23,495 nt of DNA from NCBI GenBank assembly GCA_900893395.1, contig CAAHFI010909763.1, positions 1 through 23,495 of the forward strand. Reading direction: 5' to 3'. This document shows positions 1 to 11,200 of this stretch, piece after piece. The notes beneath the pieces were generated by a model. It ran no database searches and had not been told where the DNA came from. It saw only the letters and a program-made list of their open reading frames with translations. The stretch is from Euglena gracilis (taxonomy: Eukaryota > Euglenozoa > Euglenophyceae > Euglenales > Euglenaceae). The position numbers and the translations under genes are program-made. Position 1 is the first letter of the stretch. The number at the start of each line of letters is the position of its first letter.

Positions 1-851
1 AAACTGGAAACCGATTGGGGGTTCCCATTGCAACCCCCGGTATAGGTATTCCGATGTGCCGGCCGGATTAGTGCCTACGGGTGTGAAAAAACATGCGATA
101 TCAAAAAACTAGCAAGGTATCGACGTTTTTGGAGGGGTGGAAGACGACCCCAAATGTCAGTACAGCCTGGTTCCCATACTTGGGCCCATGGAAACGTGAT
201 TTGGGCCTAAAACTGGAAACCGATTGGGGGTTCCCATTGCAACCCCGGTATAGGTATTCCGATGTGCCGGCCGGATTAGTGCCTACGGGTGTGAAAAACA
301 TGCGGATATCAAAAAACTAGCAAGGTATCGACGTTTTTGGAGGGGTGGAAGACGACCCCAAATGTCAGTACAGCCTGGTTCCCATACTTGGGCCCATGGA
401 AACGTGATTTGGGCCTAAAACTGGAAACCGATTGGGGTTCCCATTGCAACCCCCGGTATAGGTATTCCGATGTGCCGGCCGGATTAGTGCCTACGGGTGT
501 GAAAAACATGCGGATATCAAAAAACTAGCAAGGTATCGACGTTTTTGGAGGGGTGGAAGACGACCCCAAATGTCAGTACAGCCTGGTTCCCATACTTGGG
601 CCCATGGAAACCGTGATTTGGGCCTAAAACTGGAAACCGATTGGGGGTTCCCATTGCAACCCCGGTATAGGTATTCCGATGTGCCGGCCGGATTAGTGCC
701 TACGGGTGTGAAAAACATGCGGATATCAAAAAACTAGCAAGGTATCGACGTTTTTGGAGGGGTGGAAGACGACCCCAAATGTCAGTACAGCCTGGTTCCC
801 ACACTTGGGCCCATGGGAAACGTGATTTGGGCCTAAAACTGGAAACCGATT

Positions 852-873
852 GGGGGTTCCCATTGCAACCCCC
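852..873 (+). repeat. 7-bp-stem hairpin GGGGGTT/AACCCCC (offsets 17-38, in every monomer)
   Basis: Arms GGGGGTT and AACCCCC are perfect inverted complements around an 8-nt spacer, CCCATTGC. The element recurs in every unit. Arm-length variants are G4 in M3, M7, M8, M25, M27 and M41, and C4 in ten copies (M2, M4, M20, M25, M30, M34, M86, M106, M109, M111). Only M25 (5033-5241) has both shortened, which restores a perfect 6-bp stem. The dyad could form a hairpin or cruciform, or be a binding site for a dimeric protein. Neither is shown by the sequence. Confidence 0.85.
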
Positions 874-893
874 GGTATAGGTATTCCGATGTG

Positions 894-901
894 CCGGCCG
901 G
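894..901. repeat. CCGGCCGG palindrome (offsets 59-66)
   Basis: A perfect 8-bp palindrome containing two CCGG and two CpG sites. It lies in the most conserved part of the unit, and I noticed no copy in which it is altered. It would suit a methylation-sensitive restriction assay of the array. Confidence 0.85.
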
Positions 902-931
902 ATTAGTGCCTACGGGTGTGAAAAACATGCG

Positions 932-937
932 GATATC
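932..937. repeat. GATATC palindrome (offsets 97-102); second copy created in AAGATATCG variants
   Basis: GATATC is present in nearly every unit. A G-to-A change 19 bp downstream (AAGGTATCG to AAGATATCG) creates a second GATATC in 13 copies: M21, M31, M45, M51, M58, M59, M63, M64, M70, M71, M74, M75 and M101. Ten of these fall between 9238 and 15759, making it a useful marker of local amplification. Confidence 0.8.
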
Positions 938-960
938 AAAAAACTAGCAAGGTATCGACG

Positions 961-965
961 TTTTT
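961..965 (+). terminator. T5 run (offsets 126-130), possible RNA polymerase III terminator
   Basis: Five T on the + strand follow GTATCGACG in nearly every unit; seven copies have T4 (M10, M22, M23, M34, M71, M72, M111). Runs of four or more T can terminate RNA polymerase III. If the 5S-like segment were ever transcribed, this run between the A-box-like and C-box-like blocks would stop it. Such transcription is speculative, and the run may have no function. Confidence 0.2.
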
Positions 966-968
966 GGA

Positions 969-986
969 GGGGTGGAAGACGACCCC
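969..986 (+). repeat. Short inverted repeat GGGGT/ACCCC (offsets 134-151)
   Basis: Perfect 5-bp arms flank an 8-nt spacer, GGAAGACG. The dyad is kept in all copies examined except M91, where two bases are lost at the end of the left arm. It has the same spacer length as the GGGGGTT/AACCCCC hairpin about 117 bp upstream in the unit. Confidence 0.7.
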
Positions 987-1003
987 AAATGTCAGTACAG
1001 CCT

Positions 1004-1032
1004 GGTTCCCATACTTGGGCCCATGGGAAACC
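1004..1032 (+). repeat. Imperfect inverted repeat GGTTCCCAT / ATGGGAAACC and mutation hotspot (offsets 169-197)
   Basis: The left arm GGTTCCCAT pairs with the right arm ATGGGAAACC with a single-base bulge, around the 10-nt ACTTGGGCCC. Overlapping 8-bp palindromes TGGGCCCA and CCCATGGG sit inside it. Most array variation falls here: ATAC, ACAC or deleted AT on the left; loss of a G, loss of a C, AAAGCG, AAAGTG or loss of CAT on the right. A variable site coinciding with a dyad suggests slippage or break-prone structure, which is an inference. Confidence 0.75.
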
Positions 1033-1059
1033 GTGATTTGGGCCTAAAACTGGAAACCG
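1026..1059 (+). repeat. Internal partial duplication GGAAACCG spanning the monomer junction
   Basis: GGAAACCG followed by (TG)ATT(T)GGG at 1026-1042 is repeated 26 bp later, in the next unit, as GGAAACCGATTGGGGG from 1052. GGTTCCCAT also occurs twice per unit, at offsets 20-28 and 169-177. The monomer may have grown by short internal duplications. Alternatively, these may be convergent short matches within G- and C-rich sequence. Confidence 0.45.
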
Positions 1060-4000
1060 ATTGGGGGTTCCCATTGCAACCCCCGGTATAGGTATTCCGA
1101 TGTGCCGGCCGGATTAGTGCCTACGGGTGTGAAAAACATGCGGATATCAAAAAACTAGCAAGGTATCGACGTTTTTGGAGGGGTGGAAGACGACCCCAAA
1201 TGTCAGTACAGCCTGGTTCCCATACTTGGGCCCATGGGAAACGTGATTTGGGCCTAAAACTGGAAACCGATTGGGGTTCCCATTGCAACCCCCGGTATAG
1301 GTATTCCGATGTGCCGGCCGGATTAGTGCCTACGGGTGTGAAAAACATGCGGATATCAAAAAACTAGCAAGGTATCGACGTTTTTGGAGGGGTGGAAGAC
1401 GACCCCAAATGTCAGTACAGCCTGGTTCCCCACTTGGGCCCATGGAAACCGTGATTTGGGCCTAAAACTGGAAACCGATTGGGGTTCCCATTGCAACCCC
1501 CGGTATAGGTATTCCGATGTGCCGGCCGGATTAGTGCCTACGGGTGTGAAAAACATGCGGATATCAAAAAACTAGCAAGGTATCGACGTTTTTGGAGGGG
1601 TGGAAGACGACCCCAAATGTCAGTACAGCCTGGTTCCCATACTTGGGCCCATGGGAAACCGTGATTTGGGCCTAAAACTGGAAACCGATTGGGGGTTCCC
1701 ATTGCAACCCCCGGTATAGGTATTCCGATGTGCCGGCCGGATTAGTGCCTACGGGTGTGAAAAACATGCGGATATCAAAAAACTAGCAAGGTATCGACGT
1801 TTTTGGAGGGGTGGAAGACGACCCCAAATGTCAGTACAGCCTGGTTCCCATACTTGGGCCCATGGGAAACCGTGATTTGGGCCTAAAACTGGAAACCGAT
1901 TGGGGGTTCCCATTGCAACCCCCGGTATAGGTATTCCGATGTGCCGGCCGGATTAGTGCCTACGGGTGTGAAAAACATGCGGATATCAAAAAACTAGCAA
2001 GGTATCGACGTTTTGGAGGGGTGGAAGACGACCCCAAATGTCAGTACAGCCTGGTTCCCATACTTGGGCCCATGGGAAACGTGATTTGGGCCTAAAACTG
2101 GAAACCGATTGGGGGTTCCCATTGCAACCCCCGGTATAGGTATTCCGATGTGCCGGCCGGATTAGTGCCTACGGGTGTGAAAAACATGCGGATATCAAAA
2201 AACTAGCAAGGTATCGACGTTTTTGGAGGGGTGGAAGACGACCCCAAATGTCAGTACAGCCTGGTTCCCATACTTGGGCCCATGGGAAACCGTGATTTGG
2301 GCCTAAAACTGGAAACCGATTGGGGGTTCCCATTGCAACCCCCGGTATAGGTATTCCGATGTGCCGGCCGGATTAGTGCCTACGGGTGTGAAAAACATGC
2401 GGATATCAAAAAACTAGCAAGGTATCGACGTTTTTGGAGGGGTGGAAGACGACCCCAAATGTCAGTACAGCCTGGTTCCCATACTTGGGCCCATGGGAAA
2501 CGTGATTTGGGCCTAAAACTGGAAACCGATTGGGGGTTCCCATTGCAACCCCCGGTATAGGTATTCCGATGTGCCGGCCGGATTAGTGCCTACGGGTGTG
2601 AAAAACATGCGGATATCAAAAAACTAGCAAGGTATCGACGTTTTTGGAGGGGTGGAAGACGACCCCAAATGTCAGTACAGCCTGGTTCCCATACTTGGGC
2701 CCATGGAAACCGTGATTTGGGCCTAAAACTGGAAACCGATTGGGGGTTCCCATTGCAACCCCCGGTATAGGTATTCCGATGTGCCGGCCGGATTAGTGCC
2801 TACGGGTGTGAAAAACATGCGGATATCAAAAAACTAGCAAGGTATCGACGTTTTTGGAGGGGTGGAAGACGACCCCAAATGTCAGTACAGCCTGGTTCCC
2901 ATACTTGGGCCCATGGGAAACGTGATTTGGGCCTAAAACTGGAAACCGATTGGGGGTTCCCATTGCAACCCCCGGTATAGGTATTCCGATGTGCCGGCCG
3001 GATTAGTGCCTACGGGTGTGAAAAACATGCGGATATCAAAAAACTAGCAAGGTATCGACGTTTTTGGAGGGGTGGAAGACGACCCCAAATGTCAGTACAG
3101 CCTGGTTCCCATACTTGGGCCCATGGGAAACGTGATTTGGGCCTAAAACTGGAAACCGATTGGGGGTTCCCATTGCAACCCCCGGTATAGGTATTCCGAT
3201 GTGCCGGCCGGATTAGTGCCTACGGGTGTGAAAAACATGCGGATATCAAAAAACTAGCAAGGTATCGACGTTTTTGGAGGGGTGGAAGACGACCCCAAAT
3301 GTCAGTACAGCCTGGTTCCCATACTTGGGCCCATGGGAAACCGTGATTTGGGCCTAAAACTGGAAACCGATTGGGGGTTCCCATTGCAACCCCCGGTATA
3401 GGTATTCCGATGTGCCGGCCGGATTAGTGCCTACGGGTGTGAAAAACATGCGGATATCAAAAAACTAGCAAGGTATCGACGTTTTTGGAGGGGTGGAAGA
3501 CGACCCCAAATGTCAGTACAGCCTGGTTCCCACTTGGGCCCATGGGAAACGTGATTTGGGCCTAAAACTGGAAACCGATTGGGGGTTCCCATTGCAACCC
3601 CCGGTATAGGTATTCCGATGTGCCGGCCGGATTAGTGCCTACGGGTGTGAAAAACATGCGGATATCAAAAAACTAGCAAGGTATCGACGTTTTTGGAGGG
3701 GTGGAAGACGACCCCAAATGTCAGTACAGCCTGGTTCCCATACTTGGGCCCATGGGAAACCGTGATTTGGGCCTAAAACTGGAAACCGATTGGGGGTTCC
3801 CATTGCAACCCCCGGTATAGGTATTCCGATGTGCCGGCCGGATTAGTGCCTACGGGTGTGAAAAACATGCGGATATCAAAAAACTAGCAAGGTATCGACG
3901 TTTTTGGAGGGGTGGAAGACGACCCCAAATGTCAGTACAGCCTGGTTCCCATACTTGGGCCCATGGGAAACCGTGATTTGGGCCTAAAACTGGAAACCGA

Positions 4001-5032
4001 TTGGGGGTTCCCATTGCAACCCCGGTATAGGTATTCCGATGTGCCGGCCGGATTAGTGCCTACGGGTGTGAAAAACATGCGGATATCAAAAAACTAGCAA
4101 GGTATCGACGTTTTTGGAGGGGTGGAAGACGACCCCAAATGTCAGTACAGCCTGGTTCCCATACTTGGGCCCATGGAAACGTGATTTGGGCCTAAAACTG
4201 GAAACCGATTGGGGGTTCCCATTGCAACCCCCGGTATAGGTATTCCGATGTGCCGGCCGGATTAGTGCCTACGGGTGTGAAAAACATGCGGATATCAAAA
4301 AACTAGCAAGATATCGACGTTTTTGGAGGGGTGGAAGACGACCCCAAATGTCAGTACAGCCTGGTTCCCATACTTGGGCCCATGGGAAACCGTGATTTGG
4401 GCCTAAAACTGGAAACCGATTGGGGGTTCCCATTGCAACCCCCGGTATAGGTATTCCGATGTGCCGGCCGGATTAGTGCCTACGGGTGTGAAAAACATGC
4501 GGATATCAAAAAACTAGCAAGATCGACGTTTTGGAGGGGTGGAAGACGACCCCAAATGTCAGTACAGCCTGGTTCCCATACTTGGGCCCATGGGAAACGT
4601 GATTTGGGCCTAAAACTGGAAACCGATTGGGGGTTCCCATTGCAACCCCCGGTATAGGTATTCCGATGTGCCGGCCGGATTAGTGCCTACGGGTGTGAAA
4701 AACATGCGGATATCAAAAACTAGCAAGGTATCGACGTTTTGGAGGGGTGGAAGACGACCCCAAATGTCAGTACAGCCTGGTTCCCATACTTGGGCCCATG
4801 GGAAACCGTGATTTGGGCCTAAAACTGGAAACCGATTGGGGGTTCCCATTGCAACCCCCGGTATAGGTATTCCGATGTGCCGGCCGGATTAGTGCCTACG
4901 GGTGTGAAAAACATGCGGATATCAAAAAACTAGCAAGGTATCGACGTTTTTGGAGGGGTGGAAGACGACCCCAAATGTCAGTACAGCCTGGTTCCCATAC
5001 TTGGGCCCATGGGAAACCGTGATTTGGGCCTA

Positions 5033-5241
5033 AAACTGGAAACCGATTGGGGTTCCCATTGCAACCCCGGTATAGGTATTCCGATGTGCCGGCCGGATTA
5101 GTGCCTACGGGTGTGAAAAACATGCGGATATCAAAAAACTAGCAAGGTATCGACGTTTTTGGAGGGGTGGAAGACGACCCCAAATGTCAGTACAGCCTGG
5201 TTCCCATACTTGGGCCCATGGGAAACCGTGATTTGGGCCTA
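5033..5241 (+). repeat. Monomer M25 with both hairpin arms shortened
   Basis: This 209-bp copy is the only one in which the G run and the C run of the GGGGGTT/AACCCCC hairpin are both reduced to four, which keeps the stem perfect. With six G4 copies and ten C4 copies among 111, one double is not more than a chance coincidence could give. Confidence 0.7.
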
Positions 5242-8200
5242 AAACTGGAAACCGATTGGGGGTTCCCATTGCAACCCCCGGTATAGGTATTCCGATGTGC
5301 CGGCCGGATTAGTGCCTACGGGTGTGAAAAACATGCGGATATCAAAAAACTAGCAAGGTATCGACGTTTTTGGAGGGGTGGAAGACGACCCCAAATGTCA
5401 GTACAGCCTGGTTCCCATACTTGGGCCCATGGGAAACCGTGATTTGGGCCTAAAACTGGAAACCGATTGGGGTTCCCATTGCAACCCCCGGTATAGGTAT
5501 TCCGATGTGCCGGCCGGATTAGTGCCTACGGGTGTGAAAAACATGCGGATATCAAAAAACTAGCAAGGTATCGACGTTTTTGGAGGGGTGGAAGACGACC
5601 CCAAATGTCAGTACAGCCTGGTTCCCATACTTGGGCCCATGGGAAACCGTGATTTGGGCCTAAAACTGGAAACCGATTGGGGGTTCCCATTGCAACCCCC
5701 GGTATAGGTATTCCGATGTGCCGGCCGGATTAGTGCCTACGGGTGTGAAAAACATGCGGATATCAAAAAACTAGCAAGGTATCGACGTTTTTGGAGGGGT
5801 GGAAGACGACCCCAAATGTCAGTACAGCCTGGTTCCCATACTTGGGCCCATGGAAACCGTGATTTGGGCCTAAAACTGGAAACCGATTGGGGGTTCCCAT
5901 TGCAACCCCCGGTATAGGTATTCCGATGTGCCGGCCGGATTAGTGCCTACGGGTGTGAAAAACATGCGGATATCAAAAAACTAGCAAGGTATCGACGTTT
6001 TTGGAGGGGTGGAAGACGACCCCAAATGTCAGTACAGCCTGGTTCCCATACTTGGGCCCATGGGAAACCGTGATTTGGGCCTAAAACTGGAAACCGATTG
6101 GGGGTTCCCATTGCAACCCCGGTATAGGTATTCCGATGTGCCGGCCGGATTAGTGCCTACGGGTGTGAAAAACATGCGGATATCAAAAAACTAGCAAGGT
6201 ATCGACGTTTTTGGAGGGGTGGAAGACGACCCCAAATGTCAGTACAGCCTGGTTCCCATACTTGGGCCCATGGAAACCGTGATTTGGGCCTAAAACTGGA
6301 AACCGATTGGGGGTTCCCATTGCAACCCCCGGTATAGGTATTCCGATGTGCCGGCCGGATTAGTGCCTACGGGTGTGAAAAACATGCGGATATCAAAAAA
6401 CTAGCAAGATATCGACGTTTTTGGAGGGGTGGAAGACGACCCCAAATGTCAGTACAGCCTGGTTCCCATACTTGGGCCCATGGAAAGCCGTGATTTGGGC
6501 CTAAAACTGGAAACCGATTGGGGGTTCCCATTGCAACCCCCGGTATAGCTATTCCGATGTGCCGGCCGGATTAGTGCCTACGGGTGTGAAAAACATGCGG
6601 ATATCAAAAAACTAGCAAGGTATCGACGTTTTTGGAGGGGTGGAAGACGACCCCAAATGTCAGTACAGCCTGGTTCCCATACTTGGGCCCATGGGAAACC
6701 GTGATTTGGGCCTAAAACTGGAAACCGATTGGGGGTTCCCATTGCAACCCCCGGTATAGGTATTCCGATGTGCCGGCCGGATTAGTGCCTACGGGTGTGA
6801 AAAACATGCGGATATCAAAAAACTAGCAAGGTATCGACGTTTTTGGAGGGGTGGAAGACGACCCCAAATGTCAGTACAGCCTGGTTCCCATACTTGGGCC
6901 CATGGGAAACCGTGATTTGGGCCTAAAACTGGAAACCGATTGGGGGTTCCCATTGCAACCCCGGTATAGGTATTCCGATGTGCCGGCCGGATTAGTGCCT
7001 ACGGGTGTGAAAAACATGCGGATATCAAAAAACTAGCAAGGTATCGACGTTTTGGAGGGGTGGAAGACGACCCCAAATGTCAGTACAGCCTGGTTCCCAT
7101 ACTTGGGCCCATGGGAAACCGTGATTTGGGCCTAAAACTGGAAACCGATTGGGGGTTCCCATTGCAACCCCCGGTATAGGTATTCCGATGTGCCGGCCGG
7201 ATTAGTGCCTACGGGTGTGAAAAACATGCGGATATCAAAAAACTAGCAAGGTATCGACGTTTTTGGAGGGGTGGAAGACGACCCCAAATGTCAGTACAGC
7301 CTGGTTCCCATACTTGGGCCCATGGGAAACGTGATTTGGGCCTAAAACTGGAAACCGATTGGGGGTTCCCATTGCAACCCCCGGTATAGGTATTCCGATG
7401 TGCCGGCCGGATTAGTGCCTACGGGTGTGAAAAACATGCGGATATCAAAAAACTAGCAAGGTATCGACGTTTTTGGAGGGGTGGAAGACGACCCCAAATG
7501 TCAGTACAGCCTGGTTCCCATACTTGGGCCCATGGGAAACGTGATTTGGGCCTAAAACTGGAAACCGATTGGGGGTTCCCATTGCAACCCCCGGTATAGG
7601 TATTCCGATGTGCCGGCCGGATTAGTGCCTACGGGTGTGAAAAACATGCGGATATCAAAAAACTAGCAAGGTATCGACGTTTTTGGAGGGGTGGAAGACG
7701 ACCCCAAATGTCAGTACAGCCTGGTTCCCATACTTGGGCCCATGGGAAACGTGATTTGGGCCTAAAACTGGAAACCGATTGGGGGTTCCCATTGCAACCC
7801 CCGGTATAGGTATTCCGATGTGCCGGCCGGATTAGTGCCTACGGGTGTGAAAAACATGCGGATATCAAAAAACTAGCAAGGTATCGACGTTTTTGGAGGG
7901 GTGGAAGACGACCCCAAATGTCAGTACAGCCTGGTTCCCATACTTGGGCCCATGGAAACCGTGATTTGGGCCTAAAACTGGAAACCGATTGGGGGTTCCC
8001 ATTGCAACCCCCGGTATAGGTATTCCGATGTGCCGGCCGGATTAGTGCCTACGGGTGTGAAAAACATGCGGATATCAAAAAACTAGCAAGGTATCGACGT
8101 TTTTGGAGGGGTGGAAGACGACCCCAAATGTCAGTACAGCCTGGTTCCCATACTTGGGCCCATGGGAAACCGTGATTTGGGCCTAAAACTGGAAACCGAT

Positions 8201-11200
8201 TGGGGGTTCCCATTGCAACCCCCGGTATAGGTATTCCGATGTGCCGGCCGGATTAGTGCCTACGGGTGTGAAAAACATGCGGATATCAAAAAACTAGCAA
8301 GGTATCGACGTTTTTGGAGGGGTGGAAGACGACCCCAAATGTCAGTACAGCCTGGTTCCCATACTTGGGCCCATGGGAAACCGTGATTTGGGCCTAAAAC
8401 TGGAAACCGATTGGGGTTCCCATTGCAACCCCCGGTATAGGTATTCCGATGTGCCGGCCGGATTAGTGCCTACGGGTGTGAAAAACATGCGGATATCAAA
8501 AAACTAGCAAGGTATCGACGTTTTTGGAGGGGTGGAAGACGACCCCAAATGTCAGTACAGCCTGGTTCCCATACTTGGGCCCATGGGAAACGTGATTTGG
8601 GCCTAAAACTGGAAACCGATTGGGGGTTCCCATTGCAACCCCCGGTATAGGTATTCCGATGTGCCGGCCGGATTAGTGCCTACGGGTGTGAAAAACATGC
8701 GGATATCAAAAAACTAGCAAGGTATCGACGTTTTTGGAGGGGTGGAAGACGACCCCAAATGTCAGTACAGCCTGGTTCCCATACTTGGGCCCATGGGAAA
8801 CCGTGATTTGGGCCTAAAACTGGAAACCGATTGGGGGTTCCCATTGCAACCCCCGGTATAGGTATTCCGATGTGCCGGCCGGATTAGTGCCTACGGGTGT
8901 GAAAAACATGCGGATATCAAAAAACTAGCAAGGTATCGACGTTTTTGGAGGGGTGGAAGACGACCCCAAATGTCAGTACAGCCTGGTTCCCATACTTGGG
9001 CCCATGGGAAACGTGATTTGGGCCTAAAACTGGAAACCGATTGGGGGTTCCCATTGCAACCCCCGGTATAGGTATTCCGATGTGCCGGCCGGATTAGTGC
9101 CTACGGGTGTGAAAAACATGCGGATATCAAAAAACTAGCAAGGTATCGACGTTTTTGGAGGGGTGGAAGACGACCCCAAATGTCAGTACAGCCTGGTTCC
9201 CATACTTGGGCCCATGGGAAACCGTGATTTGGGCCTAAAACTGGAAACCGATTGGGGGTTCCCATTGCAACCCCCGGTATAGGTATTCCGATGTGCCGGC
9301 CGGATTAGTGCCTACGGGTGTGAAAAACATGCGGATATCAAAAAACTAGCAAGATATCGACGTTTTTGGAGGGGTGGAAGACGACCCCAAATGTCAGTAC
9401 AGCCTGGTTCCCATACTTGGGCCCATGGGAAACCGTGATTTGGGCCTAAAACTGGAAACCGATTGGGGGTTCCCATTGCAACCCCCGGTATAGGTATTCC
9501 GATGTGCCGGCCGGATTAGTGCCTACGGGTGTGAAAAACATGCGGATATCAAAAAACTAGCAAGGTATCGACGTTTTTGGAGGGGTGGAAGACGACCCCA
9601 AATGTCAGTACAGCCTGGTTCCCATACTTGGGCCCATGGGAAACCGTGATTTGGGCCTAAAACTGGAAACCGATTGGGGGTTCCCATTGCAACCCCCGGT
9701 ATAGGTATTCCGATGTGCCGGCCGGATTAGTGCCTACGGGTGTGAAAAACATGCGGATATCAAAAAACTAGCAAGGTATCGACGTTTTTGGAGGGGTGGA
9801 AGACGACCCCAAATGTCAGTACAGCCTGGTTCCCATACTTGGGCCCATGGGAAACCGTGATTTGGGCCTAAAACTGGAAACCGATTGGGGGTTCCCATTG
9901 CAACCCCCGGTATAGGTATTCCGATGTGCCGGCCGGATTAGTGCCTACGGGTGTGAAAAACATGCGGATATCAAAAAACTAGCAAGGTATCGACGTTTTT
10001 GGAGGGGTGGAAGACGACCCCAAATGTCAGTACAGCCTGGTTCCCATACTTGGGCCCATGGAAACGTGATTTGGGCCTAAAACTGGAAACCGATTGGGGG
10101 TTCCCATTGCAACCCCCGGTATAGGTATTCCGATGTGCCGGCCGGATTAGTGCCTACGGGTGTGAAAAACATGCGGATATCAAAAAACTAGCAAGGTATC
10201 GACGTTTTTGGAGGGGTGGAAGACGACCCCAAATGTCAGTACAGCCTGGTTCCCATACTTGGGCCCATGGGAAACGTGATTTGGGCCTAAAACTGGAAAC
10301 CGATTGGGGGTTCCCATTGCAACCCCCGGTATAGGTATTCCGATGTGCCGGCCGGATTAGTGCCTACGGGTGTGAAAAACATGCGGATATCAAAAAACTA
10401 GCAAGGTATCGACGTTTTTGGAGGGGTGGAAGACGACCCCAAATGTCAGTACAGCCTGGTTCCCCACTTGGGCCCATGGGAAACCGTGATTTGGGCCTAA
10501 AACTGGAAACCGATTGGGGGTTCCCATTGCAACCCCCGGTATAGGTATTCCGATGTGCCGGCCGGATTAGTGCCTACGGGTGTGAAAAACATGCGGATAT
10601 CAAAAAACTAGCAAGATATCGACGTTTTTGGAGGGGTGGAAGACGACCCCAAATGTCAGTACAGCCTGGTTCCCATACTTGGGCCCATGGGAAACCGTGA
10701 TTTGGGCCTAAAACTGGAAACCGATTGGGGGTTCCCATTGCAACCCCCGGTATAGGTATTCCGATGTGCCGGCCGGATTAGTGCCTACGGGTGTGAAAAA
10801 CATGCGGATATCAAAAAACTAGCAAGGTATCGACGTTTTTGGAGGGGTGGAAGACGACCCCAAATGTCAGTACAGCCTGGTTCCCATACTTGGGCCCATG
10901 GGAAACCGTGATTTGGGCCTAAAACTGGAAACCGATTGGGGGTTCCCATTGCAACCCCCGGTATAGGTATTCCGATGTGCCGGCCGGATTAGTGCCTACG
11001 GGTGTGAAAAACATGCGGATATCAAAAAACTAGCAAGGTATCGACGTTTTTGGAGGGGTGGAAGACGACCCCAAATGTCAGTACAGCCTGGTTCCCATAC
11101 TTGGGCCCATGGGAAACGTGATTTGGGCCTAAAACTGGAAACCGATTGGGGGTTCCCATTGCAACCCCCGGTATAGGTATTCCGATGTGCCGGCCGGATT

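Larger units (their letters stand above)
908..1033 (+). other. Putative degenerate 5S-rRNA-like segment within monomer (offsets 73-198)
   Basis: Blocks match vertebrate 5S rDNA, recalled from memory, in the right order and strand. GCCTACGG at 908 resembles the 5' end. TGAAA then TGC and GATATC resemble the region ending in GATCTC. AAACTAGCAAGGT at 941-953 resembles the A-box AAGCTAAGCAGGGT (about 11 of 13 aligned positions, one gap). CCTGGTT, TACTTGG and ATGGGAAACCG at 1002-1033 resemble CCTGGTTAGTACTTGG followed by ATGGGAGACCG, the C-box region. The monomer lacks part of the 5' region and has about 47 extra bases between the A-box-like and C-box-like blocks. It is not a working 5S gene. Fungal 5S sequences also give partial matches by eye, which warns against overreading, but the 3' block fits animal 5S best. 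Confidence 0.4.
836..1046 (+). repeat. Reference satellite monomer (M5), exact 211-bp consensus
   Basis: This copy carries the majority state at every variable site: G5 and C5 runs in the hairpin, six A before CTAGC, AAGGTATCG, T5, ATACTTGGG and GCCCATGGGAAACCG. It is used here as the coordinate reference for elements repeated in every unit (offset 1 = 836). Other identical copies start at 1675, 2095, 3146, 3565, 3776, 4822, 5242, 9449, 9660, 10711, 12395 and 13869, among others. The phase chosen is arbitrary because the repeat is circularly permutable. The copy contains no open frame through the unit: stops arise in GGTATAGG, ATTAGTG, ACTAGC, GTGTGAAA and CCTAAAA. Confidence 0.95.

Noticed and set aside
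93-528. Short ORFs of 60-80 codons recurring on both strands across the array, such as 93-320 and 337-528
   Set aside because: They are read-throughs of the same monomer, with stops from ACTAGC, GGTATAGG and CCTAAAA (or their complements). Frame changes with each indel, no copy preserves a reading frame by selection, and none resembles a known protein.
908-1033. Functional 5S rRNA gene cluster
   Set aside because: The resemblance is gapped and incomplete. Promoter-like blocks are split by about 47 bp and the 5' region is shortened, so a working 5S transcript is not expected.
836-1046. CENP-B box in the monomer
   Set aside because: I looked for TTCGNNNNANNCGGG on both strands and found no match. 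ATTCCGATGTGCCGG and CCTACGGG are the nearest partial resemblances and fail at key positions.
5033-5241. Compensatory evolution of the G5/C5 hairpin
   Set aside because: Only M25 has both arms shortened, while fifteen arm shortenings in total occur singly in other copies or in this one. A chance overlap explains it, so base-pair conservation is not shown.
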